A DNA stretch of 64,000 bases, taken from positions 1-64,000 of the forward strand of contig NZ_JAVFVV010000020.1 in assembly GCF_030929505.1 (NCBI RefSeq), in the 5' to 3' direction. The position numbers were made by a program, and so were the translations under genes. Of this stretch, positions 30,504 through 40,490 are shown one piece after another. The notes beneath the pieces are model-generated. The model was given only the letters and a program-made list of their open reading frames with translations. It had not been told where the DNA came from and did no database searches. The stretch is from Mesorhizobium sp. LHD-90. GTDB lineage: Bacteria; Pseudomonadota; Alphaproteobacteria; Rhizobiales; Rhizobiaceae. Position 1 is the first letter of the stretch. Every line of letters begins with the position of its first letter.

Positions 30504-31178
30504 ATGCCCGAGGTCATTTTCGCCGGTCCGGCAGGCCGCCTGGAAGGCCGTTACCAGCCGTCCAGCGAAAAGAGCGCGCCGATCGCCATCGTTCTGCATC
30601 CGCACCCGCAATTCGGCGGGACGATGAACAACAAGATCGTCTACGATCTCTTCTACATGTTCCAGAAGCGCAACTTCACAACGTTGCGCTTCAATTTCCG
30701 CAGCATCGGCCGCAGCCAGGGCGAGTTCGACCACGGCATGGGCGAACTTTCGGACGCCGCAGCCGCACTTGACTGGATCCAGTCGCTGCATCCCGATTCG
30801 AAAAGCTGCTGGGTGGCCGGTTACTCCTTCGGCGCCTGGATCGGCATGCAGCTTCTGATGCGGCGGCCGGAGATCGAAGGGTTCATCTCGGTCGCGCCGC
30901 AACCCAATACCTACGACTTCTCGTTCCTGGCGCCCTGCCCGTCGTCCGGCCTGATCATCCACGGCGATTCCGACAAGGTGGCGCCGCCCAAGGACGTGCA
31001 GGGACTGGTCGACAAGCTGCACACGCAGAAGGGCATCACCATCACGCAGAAAACGCTCACCGGCGCCAACCACTTCTTCTCGAACGATCCGCAGATGCTG
31101 ATAGACGAATGCGCCGACTATCTCGACAAGCGCCTGGCCGGCCAACTGGCCGATCCGCGGCCAAAGCGGCTGCGCTAG
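30504..31178 (+). CDS. Alpha/beta hydrolase (dienelactone hydrolase-like)
   Basis: A 224-residue serine hydrolase of the small prokaryotic alpha/beta type often found next to suf genes in alphaproteobacteria. It has the oxyanion region LHPHPQFGGTMNNKIVY, the nucleophile elbow GYSFGAWIG, the acid in IIHGDSDKVAPPKDVQGL and the catalytic His in LTGANHFFSND. The substrate is unknown. The start at 30504 has GTGGAG at a good distance. It is divergent from the suf operon and shares its promoter region with the Irr box. Confidence 0.88.
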   Translation: MPEVIFAGPAGRLEGRYQPSSEKSAPIAIVLHPHPQFGGTMNNKIVYDLFYMFQKRNFTTLRFNFRSIGRSQGEFDHGMGELSDAAAALDWIQSLHPDSKSCWVAGYSFGAWIGMQLLMRRPEIEGFISVAPQPNTYDFSFLAPCPSSGLIIHGDSDKVAPPKDVQGLVDKLHTQKGITITQKTLTGANHFFSNDPQMLIDECADYLDKRLAGQLADPRPKRLR

Positions 31179-31269
31179 GCTCACGATAGGCGATGTATCA
31201 GCCGCCGCGTCCCGAACTTGCGCAGGCGGACAATACAGACGAAGCGGTCGCCGCCAAGGACCTGCTCGA

Positions 31270-31962
31270 ATGCGACGCCGAGTGATACCCCAAGGGTCGC
31301 CATCGTCCCTACAGATGGTGGTGAGCCGCCTTGATCTCGGGCGGAAGTACGAGGAAATAGGCGCACACCGTCTGCGGACCTTCGTCGACATCCTCGACAC
31401 GCTCAAGCCCGAGACCAAGACCCTCGTCGATCTGGGCGCCGGTCATTGCAAGTTCGGCGCGCTCGCCGCAAGGCGCGGCTATGATGTGACGGCGGTCGAT
31501 GGCCGCACCGTCCGCTTGCCCGCCGATTTGGGATCGGTCCGTTTCGTAAAAAGCGACGTGCGCACCTACGATCCGGCCGGGTTCGGCGTGATCGCCAATC
31601 TCGGTCTCTTCTACCATCTTGAGCTAGAGGATCAGAAGGATCTGCTAAGCCGTTGCAGCTACGGCGCGCTGGTCATTCTGGAGACGCAGGTTCACGTGCC
31701 GGAAATTCTTGAGCCGCACGAAAGCCGCCCCTGGCACGCGATCGTCCGGCAGGGCGGCTATGAAGGCGTTCTCTTCCCCGAGACCGACAACCCGATGGCC
31801 TCGATCGGCAACCCGACCTCGTTCTGGCACACCGAAGACTCGATGCTACGGCTGTTCGCCGATTGCGGGTTCAGGGAAGTTCAGCTCGTCGAGCCGCTGT
31901 TCCGCTCCGGCTACGGCGCGCGGCGCTTCTACGTGCTGTTCCCGAACGAACGCCCGGCCTAG
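31270..31962 (+). CDS. Class I SAM-dependent methyltransferase
   Basis: A 230-residue Rossmann-fold methyltransferase. Motif I is TLVDLGAGHCKFGALAARRG at about residues 51-70 and the acidic end of beta2 is VTAVDGRTV; GVIANLGLFYHLELEDQKDL corresponds to motifs IV-V. The target (small molecule, protein or lipid) cannot be inferred. The start is uncertain: ATG 31270 has an AAGGA site, and ATG 31315 is an alternative giving MVVSRLDLG. Confidence 0.8.
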   Translation: MRRRVIPQGSPSSLQMVVSRLDLGRKYEEIGAHRLRTFVDILDTLKPETKTLVDLGAGHCKFGALAARRGYDVTAVDGRTVRLPADLGSVRFVKSDVRTYDPAGFGVIANLGLFYHLELEDQKDLLSRCSYGALVILETQVHVPEILEPHESRPWHAIVRQGGYEGVLFPETDNPMASIGNPTSFWHTEDSMLRLFADCGFREVQLVEPLFRSGYGARRFYVLFPNERPA

Positions 31963-32031
31963 CCCGGCAAATCGATTGATTTTGAAGCGAGGCGGCCCAA
32001 TGACGGATCGGGCCGCCCTGCCAAACAGAGC

Positions 32032-33411
32032 CTACTTCGCCTTCAGAAAGTCGCCGACGTCGAGCAGCACGAACTCGTTGTCGTCGGCCTTGTCGAGCGC
32101 GCGGCCCGCCGAGAACGGCAAATTGTTGTCGTCGCCGACCACGATGTGGGTGTCATCGACCAGATCGACGTTCTCGATCGTGTTGAACGGCATGTCGTAA
32201 AAGCCGTCGCCGCCGCCCTGACGCTTCTTGTTGTCGGGGTCGGAGATCTTGAGCAGGTCGATGTAGCCGACCTTACGCACGGCGCCGCCGGCGTTGGCGT
32301 CGGTCATCTCGATCTTGTAGATGCGCTTGAACTTGGCCGGCATGGCGAAGCAGTCCGGCGCCGGGTTCTTGGGGTCGGCGCAGGCCTTGTCGGCGGTGCC
32401 GGCGCCTTGGTCGCGCTCGATGACGAGAGCCGTCGTGTCGTCGATCATGTTGAAGTCGCCGATGGCGTCGCCACCTTCGGCCGACAGCGGATAGAGCCAG
32501 CTACGGCCGGTCCAGGCCTTGTTGGCGACATCGAACTCGATGACGCGGAGCGCGCGCTCGCCGTCCTTCTGCTCGGCGGCATGCTCCATCTTGCCATCTT
32601 CCTTGAACAGCGCACCTTCCAGCATGGCATAGAGTTTTGTGCCGTCCTTCGACTGGGCGAGACCCTCATAGCCGCCGGAACGCTTGACGTTGAATTTGGG
32701 CATCGGCAGCGACGGATTGGCCTGCAGCGTCAGGGTCGGGTGGTCGGGCGACTTCACCGGATTGCCGTCGACCACGGTCTCGACAACGTCAGTCAGCCTT
32801 CCTTCGGTGTCGAACTTCAGCAGATACGGCCCGAATTCGTCCCCGATCCAGAATCCGTCGGCGACCGGCTGGATCGATTCGACGTCGAAATCGCCACCGG
32901 TCAGGAAGCGGGTGTCGCTGCCTTCCAGCACGATCGGGAACGGCGCCTTGCGGTCCGGGTCCGTGAGGAAAATGGTCTCGAGGCGCTCGACGGCGCCGGT
33001 GCTCCAGTCCGGTTTGATGCGGTGGATCATCAGCGCCGCGTCGGTGGAATTGAGCTTGTTGCCGAAGCCATTGTCGGAAAGCGTCCAGAAGGAGCCATCA
33101 CCGGCATTCTTGATTCCGGAAAAACCTTGAACCGGCTGGCCGTCAAAAGGCAGCGACAGGCCGGTGAGGCGCACACCGTCCTTGCCGGGCACGCTGCCGA
33201 GTTCGGTGGCGCGCTTGCGATCGGGGGTCGAGAATTTGCCGGAAGTCTGGAGATGGTCCGGCGCGTTTTCCGGCGCCTTGATGATGGTGTTGGCGGGCAG
33301 GATGGCGTGGCCGGCAAGCTTTGCGTCGAACTGCTTTTCCTGGGCGATGGCCAAGGTGGCGGTGCCCGTGAGGGCAATGGCGGCGGCGGCCGCGAGAAGG
33401 GAGCGTCGCAT
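32032..33411 (-). CDS. Secreted esterase-like phytase-family protein (PF13449 type)
   Basis: A 459-residue exported protein. A signal peptide (MRRSLLAAAAAIALTGTATL, cleavage after AIAQ) precedes a beta-propeller-like domain. Phrases such as FSGIKNAGDGSFWTLSDNGF, DVESIQPVADGFWIGDEFGP and SGGYEGLAQSKDGTKLYAML are characteristic of the esterase-like-activity-of-phytase family. The product should be periplasmic or secreted. Its real substrate, phosphate ester or other, is not known. It is a single gene separated by about 170 bp from anmK. Confidence 0.85.
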   Translation of the reverse strand: MRRSLLAAAAAIALTGTATLAIAQEKQFDAKLAGHAILPANTIIKAPENAPDHLQTSGKFSTPDRKRATELGSVPGKDGVRLTGLSLPFDGQPVQGFSGIKNAGDGSFWTLSDNGFGNKLNSTDAALMIHRIKPDWSTGAVERLETIFLTDPDRKAPFPIVLEGSDTRFLTGGDFDVESIQPVADGFWIGDEFGPYLLKFDTEGRLTDVVETVVDGNPVKSPDHPTLTLQANPSLPMPKFNVKRSGGYEGLAQSKDGTKLYAMLEGALFKEDGKMEHAAEQKDGERALRVIEFDVANKAWTGRSWLYPLSAEGGDAIGDFNMIDDTTALVIERDQGAGTADKACADPKNPAPDCFAMPAKFKRIYKIEMTDANAGGAVRKVGYIDLLKISDPDNKKRQGGGDGFYDMPFNTIENVDLVDDTHIVVGDDNNLPFSAGRALDKADDNEFVLLDVGDFLKAK

Positions 33412-33580
33412 GGTGATGAAACCCGTCTTGAGGATGAAACATCGCCAGCGCTATGGCCGCCACATGTCGGGCGGTTGAAGGTTGGGTGAAACTTCGATGA
33501 CGGTCCCCGATCTCCCCGGCACCGGCGAAACCGGACAAGGCTGCCAATCGATTGCCGGCGGCCCGGCTTCGGCGGCCGCC

Positions 33581-34711
33581 TCAAACGGTCTTGCCGGCGA
33601 GCATGCCGCCGGTGACCGGTTCGCGGCATCCCGTCGTCGTCGGAAATGTGAGCGGAAGCCCCTTCAGCGAGCGCACCGCCAGATAGGCCCAGGCCTCGGC
33701 CTCGGTGGCGTCGCCGTCGAGGCCGGCATCCTCGGCCAGCGCAACTTCTGCGCCCGAACGCTCCGCCCCCTTGCGCAGGTCGCCGACGATATGCGGATTC
33801 TTGCGGCCGCCGCCGCAGACGATCCAGAGTTTGGGCGGCTCGGGCATGTGCTCGGTGCTTTTCAGGATGGCTTCGGCGGAGACGGCCGCCAGCGTGCGGG
33901 CGCCGTCGGCGAGTTCCAGCCCGCCAGCGTTCTCCAGCGAAAAGTCGTTGCGGTCGAGCGACTTCGGGCCGGATTTGTTGAAGAACGGATTGTCGAGATA
34001 GGCCTCGACCACCTGGCCGATCACACCGCCCTCGCTGGCGATCGCCCCGCCGGCGTCATAGGGCACGCCCCCTTCGCGCGACACCCACTGATCGATCAGC
34101 GTATTGCCGGGTCCGCTGTCGAACGCGATCGGATCGCCGTTTTCCGGCACAAAAGTGATGTTGGAGATGCCACCGATATTGACGAAGACAATCGGATATT
34201 TTTGCGCAAAATCCCCCGGCAGCGAACGCGCCAGCGCGGCATGATAGGCCGGCACCAGCGGAGCCCCCTGCCCGCCGAACACCATGTCGTTGGCGCGCAT
34301 GTCATAGACCACCGGGATGCCGGTGCATAAGGACAGGAACGGCCCGTCGCCGAGCTGCACGGTCAAGCCCAGATGCGGGCGATGCAGCACGGTCTGGCCA
34401 TGAAAGCCGACCACGTCAGGCTTGCCCCAGTTCCTTGCGCCATTGCGCAGGAAGATATCGACGGCATCCGCGTGACGGCCGGTGATGTCGCGCTCCAGCG
34501 CTGCGAGATCGCCTGGCCGTTCTTCGCGGCGCGCGATTTTTTTGGCCTCCTCCAACCCCGCCTCGATACGCCGGCGGAAGGCCGCGTCGTAGGGCACGAA
34601 GAAGGACGGCCCGCGCTCGACGAGATTTTCGCCGTCGGTGCGCAGCATGGCGAGATCGATGCCGTCCATCGACGTGCCGCTCATCAGGCCGATCGCGCAG
34701 ATAAGGCTCAT
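33581..34711 (-). CDS. anmK: Anhydro-N-acetylmuramic acid kinase
   Basis: A 376-residue sugar kinase of peptidoglycan recycling, phosphorylating 1,6-anhydro-MurNAc to MurNAc-6-phosphate. It has the ATP-binding start [68 protein letters not shown] and [14 protein letters not shown]. It is divergent from tyrS, with 99 bp between the two starts. Confidence 0.95.
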   Translation of the reverse strand: MSLICAIGLMSGTSMDGIDLAMLRTDGENLVERGPSFFVPYDAAFRRRIEAGLEEAKKIARREERPGDLAALERDITGRHADAVDIFLRNGARNWGKPDVVGFHGQTVLHRPHLGLTVQLGDGPFLSLCTGIPVVYDMRANDMVFGGQGAPLVPAYHAALARSLPGDFAQKYPIVFVNIGGISNITFVPENGDPIAFDSGPGNTLIDQWVSREGGVPYDAGGAIASEGGVIGQVVEAYLDNPFFNKSGPKSLDRNDFSLENAGGLELADGARTLAAVSAEAILKSTEHMPEPPKLWIVCGGGRKNPHIVGDLRKGAERSGAEVALAEDAGLDGDATEAEAWAYLAVRSLKGLPLTFPTTTGCREPVTGGMLAGKTV

Positions 34712-34810
34712 TTCGACGCCGTCCTTGTGATTCCTAACCCGCCGATGCTAAAGGCGCGCAGCCGCGTGCGCCATGCGCGGCCTTACCGTGTCGCCTTCCG
34801 GAACGCCGTC

Positions 34811-36064
34811 ATGCCCGCCTTCAAGTCCGATTTTCTCCGCATCCTGTCCGAACGGGGGTTCATCCACCAGATCTCCGATGAAACCGCGCTGGACGAACTG
34901 TTCTGCAAGGAGACCGTGACGGCATATGTCGGCTACGACGCGACCGCGACCAGCCTGCATATCGGCAATCTGATCACGGCGACCATGCTCTACTGGATGC
35001 AAGAGACCGGCCACCGGCCGATCGCGCTGATGGGCGGCGGAACCTCCATGATCGGCGACCCGTCCTTCCGCGACGAGCAGCGCAGCCTGCTGACGCCGCA
35101 AAAAATCGCCGAGAACATCGAGGGCATCAAGAAAATCTTCGGCCGCATCCTGCGCTTCGGCGATGATGCGAACGACGCCATCATGGTCAACAATGCCGAC
35201 TGGCTGCTGAAGCTCAACTATGTCGAGTTTTTGCGCGACGTCGGCCGGCATTTTTCGGTCAACCGGATGCTGACCTTCGACAGCGTGAAGCTGAGGCTGG
35301 AACGCGAGCAGTCGTTGTCATTCCTGGAATTCAACTACATGATCCTGCAGGGCTACGACTATGTCGAGCTCAACCGCCACTACGGCTGCCGGCTGCAGAT
35401 GGGCGGCTCGGACCAATGGGGCAACATCGTCAACGGCATCGACCTCGGCCATCGAATGGACACGCCACAGCTTTTCGCGCTGACCACGCCGCTGCTCACC
35501 ACCTCCTCCGGCGCCAAGATGGGCAAGTCGGCAAAAGGCGCGGTGTGGCTCAACGGCGACCTCTATTCGCCCTACGACTTCTGGCAGTACTGGCGCAACA
35601 CCGAGGACGCCGACGTCGAGCGTTTCCTGAAAATCTTCACCCGCCTGCCACTGGACGAGATTGTGAAGCTTGCGGCGCTCGGCGGATCGGAGATCAACGA
35701 GGCGAAGAAAGTACTCGCCACCGAGGCGACGGCGATCGTGCATGGCCGCGAGGCCGCCGAACAGGCGGCGGAGACGGCGCGCAAGACGTTTGAGGAAGGC
35801 GCGCTTGCCGAGACGTTGCCGACCATCGAGGTCGACGGTTCCGAACTTCGGTCAGGCATCGGCTTGCTGACGCTGCTGGTCAAGGCGGGGCTTGCCGGGT
35901 CGAACGGCGAGGCGCGCCGCCATGTGCAGGGCGGCGCGGTGCGGCTCAACGACCAGCCGGTGCAGGACGAGCGCCGCGCCGTCACCACGGCCGACGTCAC
36001 CGCCGACGGGGTGGCGAAACTGTCGGTCGGCAAGAAGAAGCACGTACTGGTCAGGGCGGCCTGA
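34811..36064 (+). CDS. tyrS: Tyrosine--tRNA ligase
   Basis: A 417-residue class I synthetase. The HIGH motif is in [15 protein letters not shown], the tyrosine-binding motif in [20 protein letters not shown], the [15 protein letters not shown] loop follows, and the KMSKS loop is [17 protein letters not shown]-terminal S4 domain ([20 protein letters not shown]) binds the tRNA. The ATG at 34811 gives the standard start; frames reaching further upstream run through the divergent anmK gene. Confidence 0.97.
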   Translation: MPAFKSDFLRILSERGFIHQISDETALDELFCKETVTAYVGYDATATSLHIGNLITATMLYWMQETGHRPIALMGGGTSMIGDPSFRDEQRSLLTPQKIAENIEGIKKIFGRILRFGDDANDAIMVNNADWLLKLNYVEFLRDVGRHFSVNRMLTFDSVKLRLEREQSLSFLEFNYMILQGYDYVELNRHYGCRLQMGGSDQWGNIVNGIDLGHRMDTPQLFALTTPLLTTSSGAKMGKSAKGAVWLNGDLYSPYDFWQYWRNTEDADVERFLKIFTRLPLDEIVKLAALGGSEINEAKKVLATEATAIVHGREAAEQAAETARKTFEEGALAETLPTIEVDGSELRSGIGLLTLLVKAGLAGSNGEARRHVQGGAVRLNDQPVQDERRAVTTADVTADGVAKLSVGKKKHVLVRAA

Positions 36065-36072
36065 CACAACTG

Positions 36073-36102
36073 GAGCAGCTTGCACTCAGGTGCAAACTGC
36101 TC
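36073..36102. terminator. Bidirectional hairpin between tyrS and the AsmA-like gene
   Basis: A 13-bp stem with one mismatch (GAGCAGCTTGCAC / GTGCAAACTGCTC) and a TCAG loop lies 9 bp after the tyrS stop and 21 bp from the convergent gene's stop. There is no clear T-run, so it may act as a transcript-end stabiliser or Rho-assisted terminator for both. Confidence 0.6.
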
Positions 36103-36123
36103 TGGCCGGCAGATACCGGCCGC

Positions 36124-39100
36124 TCAATTGAACTCGAAAATCTGCCGGAAGATGCCGGGCGCCATGACGGAGAGTGGGTTGACCTGAAGCCGCGGCGCCT
36201 TGGCGTCGCCGTCGAGCTTGAAGGTCACGCCGATCAGCCCGCGGTCGCGCCCGTTACCGAGCAGGTCGCCAACCAGCGGCAGCTCGCCGAAGAGACGGTT
36301 CAACCCATAGGCCGGCATGAAGGTGCCGGTCATGTCCATCTGGCCCTTCGGATCGTAGAGCGTGCCCTGGAAGGTGGCGCCGATCTGCGGCCCGCGCACC
36401 ACGCCGTTGACCAGTTTCAGATAGCCGTCGCCCCGGGCGATCTGCGCGTAGCCGCGCTCGAACGAGACGCTCGAGGTGTCGATGTCCTTGCGCATCGCGT
36501 CCCTCAGGCTGCCGTCGCTGCCGGCGGGCGCCGTCGAGACGATCGAGGCAAGCCGCGCTTCGTTGACGACGCGAAAGTTGCGCGCGTCGACCTGTCCCGC
36601 CATGCCCGCGTCGCCGGCGCCGGCAAGCACCACCTTGATCGTGCCGCCCTGCACGTTCTTGTAAAGGTCGAGGAAACGCAGCAGCGCCCCGGCGTCTGCC
36701 GCCTCGATCCGCATCTGCTTGCGTCCGCCCTCGGCGCCATTCGAGAAACTCACTGCGCGCCCGCCTCCGGACGAACCCGTCAGCGACGTCCGCGATCCCT
36801 GCGATGTCAGTTTGACATCGGAAAGCGTCTCGCCATTGAAGCCGGTGACCCGTGCTACGTCGAGATTGACCGAAAAGTTCGGGGAAGCCGCCGATCCGCC
36901 CTTGCCGCCGGTATTCGAGACGAAGGTCTTGATGATCGGCCGCGCGTCGAGCCCACTGCCGTCGACGTCGATCCGATAACCCTTGCCAACACGGGCGACA
37001 TTCACCCGCACCTCGTCGTCGCGGTTGAGACGAACCCGGTCGAAACGCGCCGACGCCAGTTGCCCTCCGGAAATCGTGACGGCGCCTGCGATCAAGAAGG
37101 TTTTTCCGGTCAACTCGAAATCGGACAGGTTTATGCCCTGGTCCGTGGTCTGCATGGTGAACTCGGCCGTCGCGGCGACGCCGGCGCCCTTGCTCCAGCC
37201 CACCCACGGTATGTCCAGCCTGGCACCGGTCAGGTCCGCTACGACGCGGCGTGTGCCGTTGTCGTCGTCGACAGCGACCTTCATCGGGCCGGACACCAGC
37301 GCATTCAGTCCCGGCGCAAACTTCTTGCGCGCCGCGTCGTCGAGGGTGAGCACGACCTTGCGGCCGCGCTGCGGCCCTTCAGGCCGCAACGGCTCGACCA
37401 TGGAGATGTTTGCGGGCACGCCATTGAGCAGACCCTTGGCCGTCATCGTGGCCTGCGTCGGCTCCACGTTGATGTGGCCGTCGGCGTCGCTCAGCCTCTG
37501 GCCGGAGAAGGGCTTTGCGACGGACAAATCCTTGTAGTCGAGATCGACCATCCACTCGAGCGTCTTGGGATCGATGCCTTTCTGGAACGGGATGTCGGTG
37601 ATGACGTGACCCGACACCCGCCCGGAGAGGTCGGCCGGATCGATCTGGATGACGCGCATGGCGTTGATCGGATCGAGAGCGGCGAATTCCGCCACCGCGG
37701 CCGCCTCGCCCTCGATGTCGACGTCGAACTTGCCGATCACCGGCGGCTTGTTCGACCGGGCAACCGTCAGCGTGCCGTTCTTGCCGGAGACGGTCCGCCC
37801 GCTCGGCAGAAACACCGCGCCTGACGACATGGTGATCTCGACGTCATAGCCGCTGACCTTGACGACGCCGTCGGCGTCGCGGATGGGCGGCAGCTTTCCG
37901 ACCGTGTCGAAACGCGTGTCCGCCACCGCGAAACTGCCGACGATCTCCTCGGGAGAGAGCGGCACACCGTTGCCCAGACGGCCCGGCAGGACGCGGAACT
38001 CGACCGAAGCCTGCTGCAGCAGGCCCCCGAACAGATGGTCCATAACCCAGGCGCGCGCCTTGCTGGCGGCGAACCACGGCCACAATTGCTTGGCAGCGGA
38101 AACTTCGAGATCGCGTGCCGACACCGCAACGGCCACACCCGGTGCCTGGCCCTTGACCAGCTCCACCTTGGCCGAGCCGTTCACTTCGCCAGAACCGCTC
38201 TCGACCGTGATGCTGTCGGCCATCGCGATGCGGGTTTGCGGATCGAAAGTGCCACTGACCCTGGCATTGAAATTGAGCGGGGGTTCCGGAGAATCGGACG
38301 GCGCCACCACTGTCCTGGTGCTCACCAGTTCGTAGCGGTAGACCGGCCGGTCGCCGGCGGCGCCGGTTGGCGGGCGCGGGCCGAAGGCGCCGTTGAACTC
38401 CAGCGAATTGCGGCCGGTCTGCACCAGAAACTTGTCTATCTCGATCTTGTGGGTGCCGGCCGCCAGCGTCACGTCGAGCTGAGTGTTGCCGGTAAAGACG
38501 CCGCGCGCGCCAAAATCCAACTGCGACTGCGCTATGACGCCGGAAAGTTTCAGGCGCTGGCCCCGGCCTAGTGTATCCTCCTGCCCGGTCATCGAAAGAG
38601 TCGTGGCGCCGAGGCGGCCGGCGCTTTGCGGCTGTACGCTGCCCTGCTCCGGCAAGGCGGCCATGGCGATGGAAAAGTCGAGTCCGGCGATCCGTCCGGT
38701 GACAGGCTCGCGCTGCGTGGTTCCGGCCAGCGTCGCCCTGCGGCCGTCGACATCGGCCTCCATCTGGATTTCGAGGCTGTCCCGGGAGACCAGCCTCAGC
38801 TTTCCGTCGAGAATGCGGATGGAGCGCAGCCGCTCGCCTTCCGGCAGCACGATGGTAATGTCGGCCAGGTCGATCTCCGTCAGCAAACCGGCATCGATCG
38901 CATCGAAGGCGCCGTGCAGGCCCCTGAACACGGCAGTGGCGACGAGATCGGGATCGATGAGCCCGCGTTCGTCGCGCAGCGCCAGCGTCCAGTCGGCGTC
39001 ACCAGACGGCATGGCGCCGGCCGTGATCGTCGCATTGGAGATCGACGCGCCGCCAAGGCGCAGATCGCCGCCGAACAGCGGCATCAGCCTGACGCCGAAA

Positions 39101-39507
39101 TCGACCCTCCCGACATCCGCAAGCTTGGTCCCGGTAGCGGCGTTGGTCAGGCTGATGTCCTGCAGTTGCAGCGCCAGCGGATGATCCAGCCCGAAGGTGA
39201 AACGCGCCGGGCCGACCGACGCGGTGGCGCGCTCGCCGGCGATCGCCTGCATGGCCAACTCGGCCTGCCGGCGCAGCCTTTCGGCGCCCCAGTCGGAATT
39301 GAGCAGGAACAGCACCGCCGCGAAGCAGAGCAGCAGCACGCCGCTGATACCCGCCGCGGCGAAGAGGCAGGCGCGCCACGCGCCCTTTCGCGTGCGCTCA
39401 CGGCGCCAATGCACATGCTGTCCGTGCGCGGAGGGCATCGCCGACAGCTTCGTGATTTCGCCCCGCCGGAAGCGGATCTTTTCGTGTTTTGGTTGCTCGT
39501 GGCGCAA
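36124..39507 (-). CDS. AsmA/YhdP-like envelope protein (DUF3971-type)
   Basis: A very large protein (up to 1127 residues) with one N-terminal membrane anchor (about residues 43-66, LFAAAGISGVLLLCFAAVLF) and a long periplasmic beta-rich region. The C-terminal part includes the AsmA-like RLFGELPLVGDLLGNGRDRG and MDMTGTFMPAYGLN. Such YhdP/AsmA/TamB-type proteins bridge the periplasm and are implicated in moving phospholipids to the outer membrane. The frame opens with TTG at 39507; an ATG at 39438 would remove 23 residues including the arginine-rich KIRFRRGEI, which looks like part of the protein. The start is therefore uncertain. Confidence 0.87.
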   Translation of the reverse strand: MRHEQPKHEKIRFRRGEITKLSAMPSAHGQHVHWRRERTRKGAWRACLFAAAGISGVLLLCFAAVLFLLNSDWGAERLRRQAELAMQAIAGERATASVGPARFTFGLDHPLALQLQDISLTNAATGTKLADVGRVDFGVRLMPLFGGDLRLGGASISNATITAGAMPSGDADWTLALRDERGLIDPDLVATAVFRGLHGAFDAIDAGLLTEIDLADITIVLPEGERLRSIRILDGKLRLVSRDSLEIQMEADVDGRRATLAGTTQREPVTGRIAGLDFSIAMAALPEQGSVQPQSAGRLGATTLSMTGQEDTLGRGQRLKLSGVIAQSQLDFGARGVFTGNTQLDVTLAAGTHKIEIDKFLVQTGRNSLEFNGAFGPRPPTGAAGDRPVYRYELVSTRTVVAPSDSPEPPLNFNARVSGTFDPQTRIAMADSITVESGSGEVNGSAKVELVKGQAPGVAVAVSARDLEVSAAKQLWPWFAASKARAWVMDHLFGGLLQQASVEFRVLPGRLGNGVPLSPEEIVGSFAVADTRFDTVGKLPPIRDADGVVKVSGYDVEITMSSGAVFLPSGRTVSGKNGTLTVARSNKPPVIGKFDVDIEGEAAAVAEFAALDPINAMRVIQIDPADLSGRVSGHVITDIPFQKGIDPKTLEWMVDLDYKDLSVAKPFSGQRLSDADGHINVEPTQATMTAKGLLNGVPANISMVEPLRPEGPQRGRKVVLTLDDAARKKFAPGLNALVSGPMKVAVDDDNGTRRVVADLTGARLDIPWVGWSKGAGVAATAEFTMQTTDQGINLSDFELTGKTFLIAGAVTISGGQLASARFDRVRLNRDDEVRVNVARVGKGYRIDVDGSGLDARPIIKTFVSNTGGKGGSAASPNFSVNLDVARVTGFNGETLSDVKLTSQGSRTSLTGSSGGGRAVSFSNGAEGGRKQMRIEAADAGALLRFLDLYKNVQGGTIKVVLAGAGDAGMAGQVDARNFRVVNEARLASIVSTAPAGSDGSLRDAMRKDIDTSSVSFERGYAQIARGDGYLKLVNGVVRGPQIGATFQGTLYDPKGQMDMTGTFMPAYGLNRLFGELPLVGDLLGNGRDRGLIGVTFKLDGDAKAPRLQVNPLSVMAPGIFRQIFEFN

Positions 39508-39629
39508 CGGTGGCTTTCGGTGGTTCCTGGCTCGGCTTTTGGTTCGATCCCATGTGCCGGCATGGACGAATCCATCGGCGGCACTATAAGCCGATTTTCA
39601 TACACCTAATCGCGAAGAAGGGCATCCAT

Positions 39630-40121
39630 ATGGCTGAATTGGCGGAAGGCGACATCGCGCCCGACATCGTGCTGCCGCGCGGCAGCGGCGGCACCATCTC
39701 GCTGAGCGGCCTCAAGGGAAAAAAGGTCGTCCTCTATTTCTATCCGAAGGACGACACCCAAGCCTGCACGGCCGAAGCCATCGATTTTTCCGCACTGAAG
39801 CGCGACTTCGAGGCGGCCGGCGCCGTGGTCGTCGGCGTGTCTCCGGACAACCCGAAGAAACACGGCAAATTCGCCGCAAAACATGCGATCTCGATCGATC
39901 TCGCCTCGGACGAGGATCTGGTGGCCGCCAACGCCTATGGCGTGTGGGTGGAGAAGAGCATGTATGGCCGCAGATACATGGGCGTCGAACGGTGCACCTT
40001 CCTGATCGGCACGGATGGGCGGATACGCCGCATTTGGCGAAAGGTGCGGGTGCGCGGCCACGCCGCGGAGGTGCTGGCGGCCGTGCGCGATCTTGGCGGC
40101 GACCCTGATGCGGCAGCATGA
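39630..40121 (+). CDS. bcp: Peroxiredoxin, Bcp/PrxQ type
   Basis: A 163-residue thioredoxin-fold peroxidase that reduces H2O2 and alkyl hydroperoxides. The fold is seen in VVLYFYPKDDTQACTAEAID, where the single peroxidatic Cys occupies the usual site (TPGCT in most homologues, TQACT here). The resolving Cys five residues later is replaced by Ile, so it works as a 1-Cys type or uses the later Cys in GVERCTFLIG. It is divergent from the AsmA-like gene. A 24-residue membrane microprotein gene follows 69 bp downstream. Confidence 0.92.
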   Translation: MAELAEGDIAPDIVLPRGSGGTISLSGLKGKKVVLYFYPKDDTQACTAEAIDFSALKRDFEAAGAVVVGVSPDNPKKHGKFAAKHAISIDLASDEDLVAANAYGVWVEKSMYGRRYMGVERCTFLIGTDGRIRRIWRKVRVRGHAAEVLAAVRDLGGDPDAAA

Positions 40122-40190
40122 ATGAGCGCAGGAACCCTTTTCGATTTCCCGCATTCTAGGAAAGGAACAACGATTGCCGGAGAAGACGTC

Positions 40191-40265
40191 ATGCGCAGTA
40201 TAGCTCTTTGGTTGCTTGGGATTCCGATCCCGATCATCATCCTTCTCTGGTTCTTCTTGGACTAG
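40191..40265 (+). CDS. 24-residue membrane microprotein
   Basis: ATG with an excellent ribosome binding site (GGAGAAG, 6-7 bases upstream), 24 codons, then TAG, followed 28 bp later by a strong intrinsic terminator. The product begins MRSIALWLLGIPIPIIILL and ends WFFLD, a single transmembrane helix with a Pro-x-Pro kink. Tiny proteins with this MRxIALWLLGIP pattern are, as far as I recall, widespread but rarely annotated in rhizobia. It may be co-transcribed with bcp. The function is unknown. Confidence 0.75.
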   Translation: MRSIALWLLGIPIPIIILLWFFLD

Positions 40266-40293
40266 ATCTGGAGATTTTACAGTTCAGTCGATG

Positions 40294-40319
40294 AAACCCG
40301 CCAAAGGTGGCGGGTTTTT
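40294..40319 (+). terminator. Rho-independent terminator after bcp and the microprotein gene
   Basis: A perfect 9-bp stem AAACCCGCC / GGCGGGTTT with a 6-base loop is followed by further T residues (TTTTT in all at 40315-40319). This is a textbook intrinsic terminator on the plus strand. Confidence 0.9.
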
Positions 40320-40490
40320 CTGCATCTGCCCCCTCATTTTTTGGCATCCCGAACTCTCAGGCTGGAACCGCGGCGTATGGTGAGCGGTCCCGTCATGATC
40401 GCCGGAGTTGTGGCGCAAGCCTTTGTTAACCCTAACGATGTGTAATGCACCAATCGCTTGTACGCGTGGCAGATCGGGGTCCGGGGCGAG

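Noticed and set aside
30405-31418. 337-residue minus-strand ORF
   Set aside because: Antisense of the alpha/beta hydrolase gene, which has complete catalytic motifs on the plus strand.
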